Shown one piece after another: positions 17,945 to 26,531 of a stretch of DNA of 64,000 nucleotides. Made by a program: the position numbers and the translations under genes. The stretch is from Amycolatopsis decaplanina DSM 44594 (GTDB lineage Bacteria; Actinomycetota; Actinomycetes; Mycobacteriales; Pseudonocardiaceae). Each line of letters starts with the position of its first letter. Within the stretch, counting starts at the first letter, position 1. The notes beneath the pieces are model-generated. The model was given only the letters and a program-made list of their open reading frames with translations. It ran no database searches and had not been told where the DNA came from. The DNA lies in assembly GCF_000342005.1 (NCBI RefSeq), contig NZ_AOHO01000067.1, forward strand, positions 62,001-126,000, read 5' to 3'.

Positions 17945-19132
17945 GTGACTTCTCCCGGCCCCGCTTCCCAGAACCTCCCACCCGACCAGGTCTTCGACTG
18001 GCTCGACGTGGAGGCGGAGAAGCGGGCCGAGGCCGGACTGGTGCGCAAGCTGCGCATCCGGCAGGCGCAGGAACCGGAGCTGGACCTCGCGGGCAACGAC
18101 TACCTCGGGCTCGCCAGGGACAAGCGCGTCGCCGGTGCGGCCGCCGCGGCCGCGTTGCGGTGGGGCGCCGGGGCGACCGGCTCCCGTCTCGTCAGCGGCA
18201 CCACCGAGGTCCACGCCGAACTCGAGCACGAGCTCGCCCGCTTCTGCGGCACTCAGGCCGCGCTGGTCTTCTCGTCCGGCTTCACCGCGAACCTCGGCGC
18301 CGTCACGGCCCTGTCCGGCGCGGATTCCGCGATCGTCACGGACAAGTACATCCACGCCTCGTTGATCGAAGGCTGCCGGCTGTCCCGGTCGGACATCGCC
18401 GCCGTCGCGCACAGCGAGCCGAACGCCTTCAAGCACGCGCTGGCGACCCGTCGCAAACCGCGCGCGCTCGTCGTCACCGATTCCGTGTTCTCCGTCGATG
18501 GTGACATCGCCCCGCTGGAGCAGCTCGCCGGTGTCTGCCGTGAGCACGGCGCGTCACTGCTCGTCGACGACGCACACGGCTTCGGCGTTCTCGGCGAGGG
18601 CGGCCGCGGCGCCGTCCACGCGGCAGGACTGTCCGGCGCGCCGGACGTCGTCACCACGATCACGCTGTCGAAATCCCTTGGGGCGCAAGGTGGAGCGGTA
18701 CTCGGGCCGCGTCGCGTGATCAAGCATCTCGTGGACACCGCGCGCAGTTTCATCTTCGACACCGGGCTCGCGCCCGCGAGTGCCGCCGCCGCGCTGGCCG
18801 CCCTCAACGCGCTGAAGGCCGAGCCGGAGCTGGCCACCAAGGTGACCGAGGCAGCCGGAAACCTCGCGATGCGACTGAAATCGGCGGGTTTCCGGGTCAG
18901 TCTCCCGGACGCGGCGGTGATCTCGGTGCAAGCGCCGTCGCCGGAAGCGGCCGTCGCGTGGGCGGCCGCGTGCGCGGATCAGGGCGTGCGGGTCGGCTGC
19001 TTCCGCCCGCCGTCCGTGCCCGACGGCATCTCCCGCCTGCGCCTGACCGCGCGGGCCGACCTCACCGAGGCCGACGTGGACCGCGCGGTCGGGGTGATCA
19101 CGGCCGCGGCGCCTCCCGGCGCCACATCGTGA
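17945..19132 (+). CDS. bioF: 8-amino-7-oxononanoate synthase
   Basis: PLP enzyme of biotin synthesis that joins pimeloyl thioester and L-alanine with loss of CO2. The 395 residues match the family length. Landmarks: GNDYLGLA, GATGSRLVSGTTEVHAELE, LVDDAHGFGVLG and the Schiff-base lysine in TITLSKSLGAQGG (Lys243). The close relative 2-amino-3-ketobutyrate CoA ligase is less likely given the N-terminal region. GTG 17945 is chosen as the start closest to the domain; a frame to 17915 lacks support. No other biotin genes are in the window. Its 3' end overlaps the convergent GNAT gene by 35 bases. Confidence 0.87.
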   Translation: MTSPGPASQNLPPDQVFDWLDVEAEKRAEAGLVRKLRIRQAQEPELDLAGNDYLGLARDKRVAGAAAAAALRWGAGATGSRLVSGTTEVHAELEHELARFCGTQAALVFSSGFTANLGAVTALSGADSAIVTDKYIHASLIEGCRLSRSDIAAVAHSEPNAFKHALATRRKPRALVVTDSVFSVDGDIAPLEQLAGVCREHGASLLVDDAHGFGVLGEGGRGAVHAAGLSGAPDVVTTITLSKSLGAQGGAVLGPRRVIKHLVDTARSFIFDTGLAPASAAAALAALNALKAEPELATKVTEAAGNLAMRLKSAGFRVSLPDAAVISVQAPSPEAAVAWAAACADQGVRVGCFRPPSVPDGISRLRLTARADLTEADVDRAVGVITAAAPPGATS

Positions 19133-19580
19133 GGTGCGGGATCCCGTCCTCCATGAACTCTTCGCCCTCGACCACGAAGCCGTACTTGGCGTAGAAATCC
19201 GTCGCGTACGTCTGCGCGTCGAGGACGCACGGCGCGTCCCCGATCCCGGCGAGCGCGGTCTCCATCAGCCGTCCCGCGAGTCCCTTGCCACGGGAGCGGA
19301 CGGCCGTGCACACCCGGCCGATGCGGAAGGTGCCGCCGGCGTCCTGCAGCACCCGCAGGTACGAGTCGACGGCGACGGAACCGCCGACCCAGAGATGCCG
19401 TGTGCCGGGCAGGAGATCACGCCCGTCGATCTCGTGATAGGCGCATTCCTGCTCGACGACGAACACGTCCACGCGCAGGCGGAGGATGCCGTGCAGCTGC
19501 GCGGCGGTGATCTCGTCACCGGCGACGGACAGCGGAAACGACGTGGTCTCGATGATCGGGGTGTCGGTGCTCACGCCCAC
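19098..19580 (-). CDS. ElaA-like GNAT acetyltransferase
   Basis: A 160-residue single-domain GNAT. Recognisable features are LHGILRLRVDVFVVEQECAY near the N-terminus, typical of the ElaA group, the acetyl-CoA loop VCTAVRSRGKGLAGRLME, and DAQTYATDFYAKYGFVVEGEEF with HLTMWR near the end. Acceptor unknown. GTG 19580 or GTG 19574 may be the start; neither has a ribosome site, so a leaderless message is plausible. It overlaps bioF tail-to-tail. Confidence 0.87.
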   Translation of the reverse strand: MGVSTDTPIIETTSFPLSVAGDEITAAQLHGILRLRVDVFVVEQECAYHEIDGRDLLPGTRHLWVGGSVAVDSYLRVLQDAGGTFRIGRVCTAVRSRGKGLAGRLMETALAGIGDAPCVLDAQTYATDFYAKYGFVVEGEEFMEDGIPHLTMWRREAPRP

Positions 19581-19613
19581 TTGTTAGCACATCGGGCGTG
19601 AAGAAGGCATCGA

Positions 19614-20447
19614 TCAGCCGATCAGCCCGCGGTTGTTCTGCTGGGAGATCTCGTTCGCGAAGTGGGAGACACGGGTGTAGACACCCGGTTTGCCCGCCTT
19701 CGCGCAGCCTTCGCCGAACGACACGATCCCGATCAGCGTGTCGCCCACCACGAGCGGTCCGCCCGAATCGCCCTGACAGGCGTCGACGCCGCCTTCGGGG
19801 TAGCCGGCGCACACCATGTCGCTCGGGTCGTAGCTCGAGTACGCGGTGCGGCAGGTCCTGTCGCTGACCACCGGGACGACCGCGCTGCGCAGGTAGTCCG
19901 ACCGCGCGCCGCCGTCGGCGACACGGCCCCAGCCGAGGACCGTCGCCCTCGTGCCTTCGCTGTACAGGTCGGCGTTGCCGTTGTCAGCGACCTTCGCGGG
20001 CCGGTACGGCAGCTGACCGCTGACCGTCATCACCGCGATGTCGTCGCCCTTGCCGGGATCGCCGCTGTAGTCGGGGCTGACCCAGATCCGCGAAACACGC
20101 AGCTCCACGCCGTCCCGCGAACGTTTGTCCTCTCGCCCCGCCACCACCCGGACATCGGCGCGATTGACCGCGACCGCGCAGTGCGCCGCCGTCGCGACCG
20201 TCGTGGAGCTGACGATCACCGCGCCGCAGTACTGGTTGCCACCGCGGTCGGCCAAGTAGACCGCGTACGGGTACTGCGAGATCGAAGCCTTGTCGCCGCC
20301 CACGATCCTCGGCTGGGCGGCCTGGTCCGGCCCGCTCACCGAGCTGTCGTCCGCCGCCGCGCTGGTGACCGCGACCGGCACCATCACGGCCGTCGCGAGG
20401 ACCGCTCCGACCGCGAGCAGCAGCGTGCGACGTGACTTCTTGGGCAT
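19614..20447 (-). CDS. Secreted trypsin-like serine protease
   Basis: A 277-residue S1 protease. The signal peptide MPKKSRRTLLLAVGAVLATA is followed by a short propeptide and the activation site R47-IVGG. The triad is His89 (TAAHC), Asp136 (DDIAVM) and Ser228 (CQGDSGGP). Asp222, six residues before Ser228, predicts cleavage after Arg/Lys, unlike the first S1 protease of this window. ATG 20447 follows GAAGGGA by about eight bases. It resembles Streptomyces-type extracellular trypsins. Divergent from the M15 lipoprotein gene. Confidence 0.92.
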   Translation of the reverse strand: MPKKSRRTLLLAVGAVLATAVMVPVAVTSAAADDSSVSGPDQAAQPRIVGGDKASISQYPYAVYLADRGGNQYCGAVIVSSTTVATAAHCAVAVNRADVRVVAGREDKRSRDGVELRVSRIWVSPDYSGDPGKGDDIAVMTVSGQLPYRPAKVADNGNADLYSEGTRATVLGWGRVADGGARSDYLRSAVVPVVSDRTCRTAYSSYDPSDMVCAGYPEGGVDACQGDSGGPLVVGDTLIGIVSFGEGCAKAGKPGVYTRVSHFANEISQQNNRGLIG

Positions 20448-20615
20448 GTGTTTTATCCCTTCACCGGGGCGTACGTACGGTCAAACCCTGGGAAGTCATT
20501 CGACTCCAGCGCGTACACGAGCGATCGCGGATACCCTAATCGGAGAAAGCCCGATGCGGCGTCACTGAAACGGGTGAAACTGTACTCACCCAACGCATCT
20601 GTCACGCTGGACCCC

Positions 20616-21482
20616 GTGCGGGCTACGGCGACGATTCTGGCGGCTACGGCCTTTCTGCTCTCCTCGTGTACGAGCCCCACCCCGCTCGACACGACGTCCG
20701 CACCGTCCACCTCGGCCGCGGCCGGCGAACCCGCGGAGACCTCTTCGGCGGCAACGACTCCGAGCACATCGGCTGGGCCTCCCTCGCCGGCCTGGCAGGT
20801 CGGCGCGACGCCGCTTCCCTTGCGCCGTGACGGTTTCGGGCAGATCCTCCCGACTCCTCCCGTGCTGGCGAACCGCTCACTGCCGACCACCGACCTGCTT
20901 CCCCCGCCCGCCGGGAACCGGTTCGCGGGCACGGTGAATCCCGTTCCCGCCGAGGTGCTCGCGCGCAGCACCTGGCAGCCCGGCTGCCCGGTCGCGGCGG
21001 GCGAGTTGCGCTATCTCACGTTGTCGTTCTGGGGTTTCGACGGCCACGCGCACACCGGGGAAATACTCGTGAACGCTTCGGTGGCGGACGCCGTCGTCAC
21101 CGTATTCGGGCAGTTGTTCGCCGCGAAGTTCCCGATCGAGGAGATGCGCGTGACCGCTCCCGCCGAACTCACCGCTCCCCCCACGGGCGACGGGAACAAC
21201 ACCAACGCCTTCGTCTGCCGTCCGGCCCGCGGCCAGACGAACTGGTCCGCGCACGCCTACGGGCTCGCGATCGACGTCGATCCGTTCTGCAACCCGTACA
21301 CCAAGGGCGACCTAGTCCTGCCCGAGCTCGCGTCGGCGTACCTCGACCGGGGAAACCCTCGGCCGGGGATGATCACGCCCGGCGACCGGACCGTGGCGGC
21401 CTTCTCCGCGATCGGCTGGACCTGGGGCGGCACCTGGACGACGCCGAAGGATCGGATGCACTTCAGCTCCAACGGGCGCTGA
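20616..21482 (+). CDS. Lipoprotein with M15-type peptidase domain
   Basis: A 288-residue predicted lipoprotein. GTG 20616 opens a short export signal ending in the lipobox LLSSC (Cys about 18), followed by a Ser/Thr/Pro-rich linker to about residue 90. The C-terminal domain carries the zinc motif SAHAYGLAIDVDPF, with His and Asp ligands, and a final DRMHFSS with the third His, as in D-Ala-D-Ala carboxypeptidase/endolysin-like M15 enzymes. It probably trims or cleaves peptidoglycan peptides at the membrane-wall interface. A longer upstream frame runs into the divergent promoter and is rejected. No ribosome site is visible. Confidence 0.85.
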   Translation: MRATATILAATAFLLSSCTSPTPLDTTSAPSTSAAAGEPAETSSAATTPSTSAGPPSPAWQVGATPLPLRRDGFGQILPTPPVLANRSLPTTDLLPPPAGNRFAGTVNPVPAEVLARSTWQPGCPVAAGELRYLTLSFWGFDGHAHTGEILVNASVADAVVTVFGQLFAAKFPIEEMRVTAPAELTAPPTGDGNNTNAFVCRPARGQTNWSAHAYGLAIDVDPFCNPYTKGDLVLPELASAYLDRGNPRPGMITPGDRTVAAFSAIGWTWGGTWTTPKDRMHFSSNGR

Positions 21483-21556
21483 ACCGGGAACAACCGGCCG
21501 CCGCGACAAGTTGGCTAGAGTCGGAACCACCCGCTCCCGCCGCAAAGGAAGACAGC

Positions 21557-22951
21557 GTGCCCCACTACGACCTGGTGATCGTCGGTACCGGATCGGGTAA
21601 CTCGATCCTCGACCCGCGCTTCGCGGACTGGAACACGGCGATCGTGGAGAAGGGCACGTTCGGCGGCACCTGCCTGAACGTGGGCTGCATCCCGACGAAG
21701 ATGTTCGTGCACGCCGCCAACGTCGCGGCCACTCCCGCGTCGTCGTCGAAGTTCGGCGTCGACGAGGAGCTGACCGGGGTCCGCTGGCGCGACGTGCGCG
21801 ACCGGATCTTCGGGCGGATCGACCCGATCGCCGCCGGCGGTCGCGAGTACCGCGTCGAGCACGAGGACAACAAGAACGTCACCGTGTACGAGGGCGAAGG
21901 CCGCTTCACCGGGCACAAGGAGCTGCGGGTCAGCTATCCCGACGGCCGCCCCCCGGAGACGATCACCGCGGACAAGTTCGTGCTCGCGGCCGGTGGCCGT
22001 CCGGTGATCCCGGACATCCCCGGTCTCGCCGAGACCGGTTACCACACCTCCGACACGGTGATGCGGCTCGACGAACTGCCGTCGAGCATCGTGATCCTCG
22101 GCGGTGGGTACATCGCGGCCGAGTTCGCGCACGTCTTCGCCTCGTTCGGGGTGAAGGTGACCGTGGTCAACCGGTCCGGCGCGCTGCTGCGTTCCGAGGA
22201 CGACGACGTCAGCGCCCGGTTCACCGAACTGGCCGCGCGGCGGTTCGACGTCCGGCTCGACCGGAAGACCGTCCGCGCGCGCAAGAACGCGTCGGGCGTC
22301 GTTCTGGATCTCGAAGGCCCGGAGGGGGCGGAAACCGTCGAGGCCGAGGTGCTGCTGGTCGCCACCGGCCGCACGCCGAACTCCGACCTCCTCGACGTCG
22401 CCGCCACCGGCGTGACCACGGGCGAGCGCGGGCACGTCGTGGTCGACGAGTACCAGCAGACCGTGGTCGACGGGATCTACGCGCTCGGCGACATCTCGTC
22501 GGTCTTCGAGCTGAAGCACGTCGCGAACCACGAGCAGCGCGTCGTGCAGCACAACCTGCTGCACCCGGACGAGCGGATCGAAGCCGACCACCGGTTCGTC
22601 CCGCACGCGGTGTTCACTTCGCCGCAGGTCGCTTCGGTCGGGCTGACCGAACGTGAGGCGCGCGAGCGTGGCGTGTCCTACGTGACATCGCATCAGGACT
22701 ACGCCGGCATCGCCTACGGCTGGGCGATGGAGGACACCACCGGCTTCGCGAAGCTGCTCGCCGACCCGGCGACCGGGCAGCTGCTGGGCGCGCACATCAT
22801 CGGCCCGCAGGCGTCCTCGGTGATCCAGCCGCTGATCCAGGCGATGAGCTTCGGACTGGACGCGAAGAGCATGGCGCGCGGGCAGTACTGGATCCACCCG
22901 GCGATGCCGGAACTGGTCGAGAACGCGCTGCTGAACCTTCCGCTGGACTGA
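21557..22951 (+). CDS. mtr: Mycothione reductase
   Basis: NADPH-dependent flavoprotein disulfide reductase that regenerates mycothiol, the low-molecular-weight thiol of actinobacteria. It has 464 residues with FAD motif IVGTGSGNSILDPRF, redox pair Cys39/Cys44 in GGTCLNVGCIPTK, NADPH motif ILGGGYIAAEFAHVF, GDISSVFELKHVANHE and the C-terminal His447-Glu452 pair in WIHPAMPELVE. GTG 21557 follows AAGGAAG. In M. tuberculosis the orthologue (Rv2855) lies in the same neighbourhood as map, ispG and dxr, as here. A hairpin follows the stop. Confidence 0.95.
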   Translation: MPHYDLVIVGTGSGNSILDPRFADWNTAIVEKGTFGGTCLNVGCIPTKMFVHAANVAATPASSSKFGVDEELTGVRWRDVRDRIFGRIDPIAAGGREYRVEHEDNKNVTVYEGEGRFTGHKELRVSYPDGRPPETITADKFVLAAGGRPVIPDIPGLAETGYHTSDTVMRLDELPSSIVILGGGYIAAEFAHVFASFGVKVTVVNRSGALLRSEDDDVSARFTELAARRFDVRLDRKTVRARKNASGVVLDLEGPEGAETVEAEVLLVATGRTPNSDLLDVAATGVTTGERGHVVVDEYQQTVVDGIYALGDISSVFELKHVANHEQRVVQHNLLHPDERIEADHRFVPHAVFTSPQVASVGLTEREARERGVSYVTSHQDYAGIAYGWAMEDTTGFAKLLADPATGQLLGAHIIGPQASSVIQPLIQAMSFGLDAKSMARGQYWIHPAMPELVENALLNLPLD

Positions 22952-22958
22952 CCCCTCC

Positions 22959-23014
22959 CGCGATCCGTCACCTGCTTGCGGGGTTCACCCGGCGCAAGCA
23001 GGTGACGGATCGCG
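22959..23014. terminator. 22-bp-arm hairpin between convergent genes
   Basis: Exact 22-bp arms at 22959-22980 and 22993-23014, core CCGTCACCTGCTTGCG, with a 12-base loop. Placed between mtr and the convergent hypothetical gene; likely a bidirectional terminator. Confidence 0.75.
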
Positions 23015-23021
23015 GCGTCAG

Positions 23022-23498
23022 TCAGACCACGCGGTCGCAGTTGCGGGCGCCGTTCCGCGCCGCGAGCGCTCTCACCGCGTTCCGCTCGATGTCCGAGGCG
23101 CCCATCAAGGTGGCCGAGCGGGCCCCGTCCCGCTGGAACCGCTCGCCCGCCTCGACGTACCGGCGGATCGCCGCCAAGAACTCCTCCCGCGCGGATGCCG
23201 CCCCTCCTGGCACCGCCCGGACCCCCGTCGCCCCCTTGAGGATGTCCTTGGCGTCGTCCACCTTCGTCGCGACGTAATGCTGCCACTTGCGCAGCTCCGT
23301 CGCGGCGTCCCCCTTCGGATCCGGCCAGTAGCGCCGGATCGCCGCGCCGCTGTCCTTCCCCACCTGCACGCACACCCGGTCCACGGCGCGGTGGAACTCG
23401 TGCGGCGAGACAACCGCCGCGGGCCGCCCTGGCGCGACGGCGACGCACACCGCGGCGAAACACGCCAGAGCCGTCCCGTACGCCAGTCCTTCCGCCAC
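23022..23498 (-). CDS. Hypothetical exported protein
   Basis: A 158-residue protein I do not recognise. GTG 23498 begins a hydrophobic stretch (GTALACFAAVCVAVAPG) that could be a signal peptide or anchor. The mature part is charged and largely helical, with two Cys (RVCVQVG and ARNCDRVV) near its ends that could form a disulfide. It lies alone between mtr (convergent) and the MFS gene upstream, with a gap of 90 bases to the latter. Confidence 0.55.
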   Translation of the reverse strand: MAEGLAYGTALACFAAVCVAVAPGRPAAVVSPHEFHRAVDRVCVQVGKDSGAAIRRYWPDPKGDAATELRKWQHYVATKVDDAKDILKGATGVRAVPGGAASAREEFLAAIRRYVEAGERFQRDGARSATLMGASDIERNAVRALAARNGARNCDRVV

Positions 23499-23588
23499 GC
23501 CGACCCCCAGAACCGAGTTTTGAACAGGTTCAACTCGATCAGGCTATGGCTCCGCCCCAGGTGGGGTCAAGCAGTTTTTTGAACGCGT

Positions 23589-24836
23589 TCAGACGAAGCG
23601 ATGGCGACCGGCGAAGGCCCCGAAGGTCATTTGCGCGACGAAGACGACGAGCATCATGATCCAGGGCACGGTCCAGCCGTGGGTGAGGTCGTGGAGCAGC
23701 CCGAAGAGGAACGGCCCGACGGCCGCCATGAGGTAGCCGATGCCCTGCGCCATCCCCGACAGCCGCGCGGTGTCCTCGCCGGTGCGCGCCCGCAGCGCGA
23801 TCACCGTCAGCGCGAGCGAGAAGACGCTCATCCCGAGCCCGATGAGAACGCACCAGAGCAGCGGCGAGAAGGTCGGCGCGACCATCATGCCCACCATGCC
23901 GACGAAGCCGAAGACGCCCAGCCCGACGATCCACAGGCTCTGGCTCTTCTGCCGCGCGGCCATCGGCGCCACCACGAGACTGATCGGGACGGCGATGAGC
24001 GACATCAGCCCGAGCAGCAACCCGGAATCACTCTTGCTCACCCCCGCGTCGATCATCACTTCCGGCAGCCAGCCCATCACGACGTAGGCCAAAAAGGCCT
24101 GAGTGCCGAAGAAAAGCGTGACCATCCACGCAAGGGGGCTACGCAGGAGCGATCGCCCGCTACCCTGCTTGCCTGCCTCGGCAACGGGCGCACGCCCCGC
24201 ACCGCGGGCTGCGAGAATCCAGACGAGGAGTGCGAGTACCGCCAGCACCGACCAGGCGCCGAGACCTTGGCGCCAGCCGCCGAACGCGTTCTCCAGGGGA
24301 GGGGTGAGCGCGGACCCCAGTGCGCCCCCGCCCTGCAGAGCGGCGGTGTACACGCCGGTCATCATGCCGACACGCGCCGGGAAGGAGTCCTTGATGACGA
24401 CCGGGATCAGTACGTTCGCCAGGGCGATTCCCGCCGTGGCCACCAGGGTTCCCCCGAGTACGACGTACGGTCCGTCGATCACGCGCAGCACCAGGCCGGT
24501 GGCCAGCACCGAAAGCGCGGAAGCGATGGCCGCGCCGATGCCGAACCGGCGTGCCAGCGCGGGAGCGGCGAGTCCGGCCGCGGCGAAACAGAGGCCGGGA
24601 AGCGTGGTGAGCACGCCGGCCCAGGTCGCCGTGGCGCCGAGGTCGTCGCGCATTTCGCCGAGGATCGGGCCGACGCTGGTGATCGCCGGGCGCAGGTTGA
24701 AGGCGACCAGAATGACCGCGACGCCGAGCAGGACGCCGCCGGTGATCACTCCCGGCCGCCACTCCGTTTCGATCGAGCCTTCGAGTTCAAGACTTTCATC
24801 GAACGGGGAAACGGGTTCTCGGGAGTCGACACGCAC
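23589..24836 (-). CDS. MFS transporter, CynX/NimT type
   Basis: About 415 residues with roughly twelve hydrophobic helices. The family signature is NLRPAITSVGPILGEMRDDLG after the first helix, characteristic of the CynX/NimT (cyanate/2-nitroimidazole) group. A second landmark is VLIPVVIKDSFPARVGMMTG. It probably exports or imports a small organic anion or drug. GTG 24836 is preferred: GATACT, seven bases upstream, looks like the -10 of a leaderless message. ATG 24857 would put the promoter inside the gene, and the much longer frame to 25562 is antisense to gntR. It is divergent from the GntR regulator, its likely repressor. Confidence 0.85.
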   Translation of the reverse strand: MRVDSREPVSPFDESLELEGSIETEWRPGVITGGVLLGVAVILVAFNLRPAITSVGPILGEMRDDLGATATWAGVLTTLPGLCFAAAGLAAPALARRFGIGAAIASALSVLATGLVLRVIDGPYVVLGGTLVATAGIALANVLIPVVIKDSFPARVGMMTGVYTAALQGGGALGSALTPPLENAFGGWRQGLGAWSVLAVLALLVWILAARGAGRAPVAEAGKQGSGRSLLRSPLAWMVTLFFGTQAFLAYVVMGWLPEVMIDAGVSKSDSGLLLGLMSLIAVPISLVVAPMAARQKSQSLWIVGLGVFGFVGMVGMMVAPTFSPLLWCVLIGLGMSVFSLALTVIALRARTGEDTARLSGMAQGIGYLMAAVGPFLFGLLHDLTHGWTVPWIMMLVVFVAQMTFGAFAGRHRFV

Positions 24837-24884
24837 GTCGGCTAGTATCACATACATAGGATGATTGGATGAAGGGACAACGCT
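24837..24884. promoter_or_regulatory. Shared promoter/operator region of the MFS/GntR pair
   Basis: A 48-bp, relatively AT-rich gap holds both start signals. On the reverse strand TTCATC and GATACT are 18 bases apart, seven bases before GTG 24836. FCD-type GntR proteins usually bind such divergent gaps. I see no clean TGGT/ACCA palindrome, so the operator is not defined. Confidence 0.4.
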
Positions 24885-25574
24885 GTGCCATTGGCCACCA
24901 CGCGCCGTGCCGGCCTGGTCGATCAGGTCATCGAGCAGCTGCGTGACGCCGTCACGCAGGGAGAATGGCCCATCGGTCAGCGGATTCCGACCGAACCGGA
25001 GCTGGCAGGACAGCTCGGCGTCGGGCGCAACACCGTCCGCGAGGCCGTTCGCGCGCTCGCGCACACGGGACTGCTCGAGGTCCGGCAGGGCGACGGAACC
25101 TACGTGCGGGCGACGAGCGAGGTATCGGGCGCCATCCGGCGGTTGTGCGGTTCGGAACTGCGCGAGGTGCTGCAGGTGCGGCGCCTCCTCGAAGTCGAGG
25201 GCGCCCGGCTCGCGGCCGCGTCGCGGACCGAAGAGGAGGTCGCCGAGCTGCGCTCCTTGCTGGAACGCCGCAATGCCGAGTTGCGCGAGGGCCACTGGGA
25301 GGACTTCGCCCGCCTCGACGCGGAATTCCACTTCGCCGTCGTCCAAAGTGGACATAACACCCTGCTGACCGAGATGTACCGCGGCCTCACCGAGGTGATC
25401 ACGGCCAGCGTGGCCGCCACGTCGAACGTGACGCCGGGGCACGAGTACCTGCCGGAGATAGGGCACGAGGGGCTCGCCGAGGCCATCGCCGACCGCGACG
25501 CCGACCGGGCCGCCAGCGAGGCGTGCGGTTTCCTGGACGAACTCTTGGCCCGGGTGGAACAAGACGAGAGCTGA
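24885..25574 (+). CDS. GntR-family regulator, FadR/FCD subfamily
   Basis: A 229-residue transcription factor. The N-terminal winged helix-turn-helix (residues about 8-72) has the family run PTEPELAGQLGVGRNTVREA, ending GLLEVRQGDGTYV. The C-terminal FCD ligand domain is helical, with metal-ligand-like residues in FARLDAEFHFAVVQSGHN and EIGHEGLAEAIADRDADRAA. These proteins respond to small organic acids. GTG 24885 follows AAGGGA by nine bases. The divergent MFS gene is the probable target (inference). Confidence 0.92.
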   Translation: MPLATTRRAGLVDQVIEQLRDAVTQGEWPIGQRIPTEPELAGQLGVGRNTVREAVRALAHTGLLEVRQGDGTYVRATSEVSGAIRRLCGSELREVLQVRRLLEVEGARLAAASRTEEEVAELRSLLERRNAELREGHWEDFARLDAEFHFAVVQSGHNTLLTEMYRGLTEVITASVAATSNVTPGHEYLPEIGHEGLAEAIADRDADRAASEACGFLDELLARVEQDES

Positions 25575-25584
25575 CCGAAACCGG

Positions 25585-25630
25585 CTCGTGAATGGTAAGG
25601 ACGGTTAGAACCGTCCTTACCACTCACGAG
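25585..25630. terminator. 46-bp hairpin, second copy of repeat family 1
   Basis: Same 46-bp inverted repeat as at 2793-2838 with one arm mismatch, placed 10 bases after the GntR stop and 20 bases before the map stop. Likely bidirectional terminator. Confidence 0.75.
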
Positions 25631-25650
25631 GCGTTACGTCAGCGCGCGAC

Positions 25651-26508
25651 CTAGGGCACTGTCAAGATTTCGGCGCCGTCCTCGGTCACCACGAGAGTGT
25701 GCTCGAATTGGGCCGTCCACTTCTTGTCCTTGGTGGTGACGGTCCAGTCGTCGGCCCAGATGTCGTAGTCGATGGTGCCGAGGGTGATCATCGGCTCGAT
25801 CGTGAAGGTCATGCCCTGCTCGATGACCGTGTCGACCGACGGTTCCTCGTAGTGCAGCACGGTCGGCGCGGTGTGGAACGCCGGGCCGACGCCGTGTCCG
25901 GTGAAGTCGCGCACGACGCCGTAGCCGAACCGCTTCGCGTAAGACTCGATGACGCGGCCGATCACGTTGAGCTGCCTGCCGGGGCGGACGGCCTTGATGG
26001 CGCGCATGGTCGCCTCGCGGGTGCGCTCGACCAGCAGGCGCGCCTCCTCGGAGACGTCACCCGCCAGGAACGTCGCGTTGGTGTCGCCGTGGACGCCGCC
26101 GATGAACGCGGTGACGTCGATGTTGCAGATGTCGCCGTCCTCGATCACCGTCGAGTCCGGGATGCCGTGGCAGATCACCTCGTTGAGCGAGGTGCAGCAC
26201 GACTTCGGGAACGCGCGGTAGCCGAGGGTGGACGGGTACGCGTGGTTGTCCAGCAGGAACTCGTGGATCACCTTGTCGATGTCGTCGGTGGTCGCGCCGG
26301 GTTTGACGGCCTTGCCGCCCTCCTCGAGCGCCTGCGCCGCGATCCGGCCGGCGACGCGCATCGCCTCGATCACCTCGGGCGTGCGGACCCCGTTGCCCGT
26401 GTCGCGTTTCGGCGCCGGCCGGTCGACGTACTCGGGACGGGCGATGCCGGCGGGGACGACTCGCCTCGGCGTCTGGACGCCGGGCTTCAAGGGGGAGCGA
26501 ACGGACAT
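25651..26508 (-). CDS. map: Type I methionine aminopeptidase
   Basis: Removes initiator Met from new proteins in the cytosol; 285 residues with an N-terminal extension of about 40 residues containing Pro-rich motifs, as in the mycobacterial MetAP1c group. Metal-ligand regions are visible: NIDVTAFIGGVHGDTNATF (two Asp), TGHGVGPAFH (His), FTIEPM (Glu) and QFEHTLVV (Glu). The SLNEVICHGIP segment supplies the substrate-side His. It is the last gene of the reverse-strand block with dxr, rip1, ispG, GNAT and PBP, as in M. tuberculosis (mapB, Rv2861c). ATG 26508 lies 23 bases after the PBP gene. Confidence 0.95.
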   Translation of the reverse strand: MSVRSPLKPGVQTPRRVVPAGIARPEYVDRPAPKRDTGNGVRTPEVIEAMRVAGRIAAQALEEGGKAVKPGATTDDIDKVIHEFLLDNHAYPSTLGYRAFPKSCCTSLNEVICHGIPDSTVIEDGDICNIDVTAFIGGVHGDTNATFLAGDVSEEARLLVERTREATMRAIKAVRPGRQLNVIGRVIESYAKRFGYGVVRDFTGHGVGPAFHTAPTVLHYEEPSVDTVIEQGMTFTIEPMITLGTIDYDIWADDWTVTTKDKKWTAQFEHTLVVTEDGAEILTVP

Positions 26509-26531
26509 GAGCCCAGCCTACGACCTGCCGG

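Noticed and set aside
24858..25562. N-terminal extension of the MFS transporter frame
   Set aside because: It is antisense to the GntR gene and has no transporter character; the transporter N-terminus is at about 24836.
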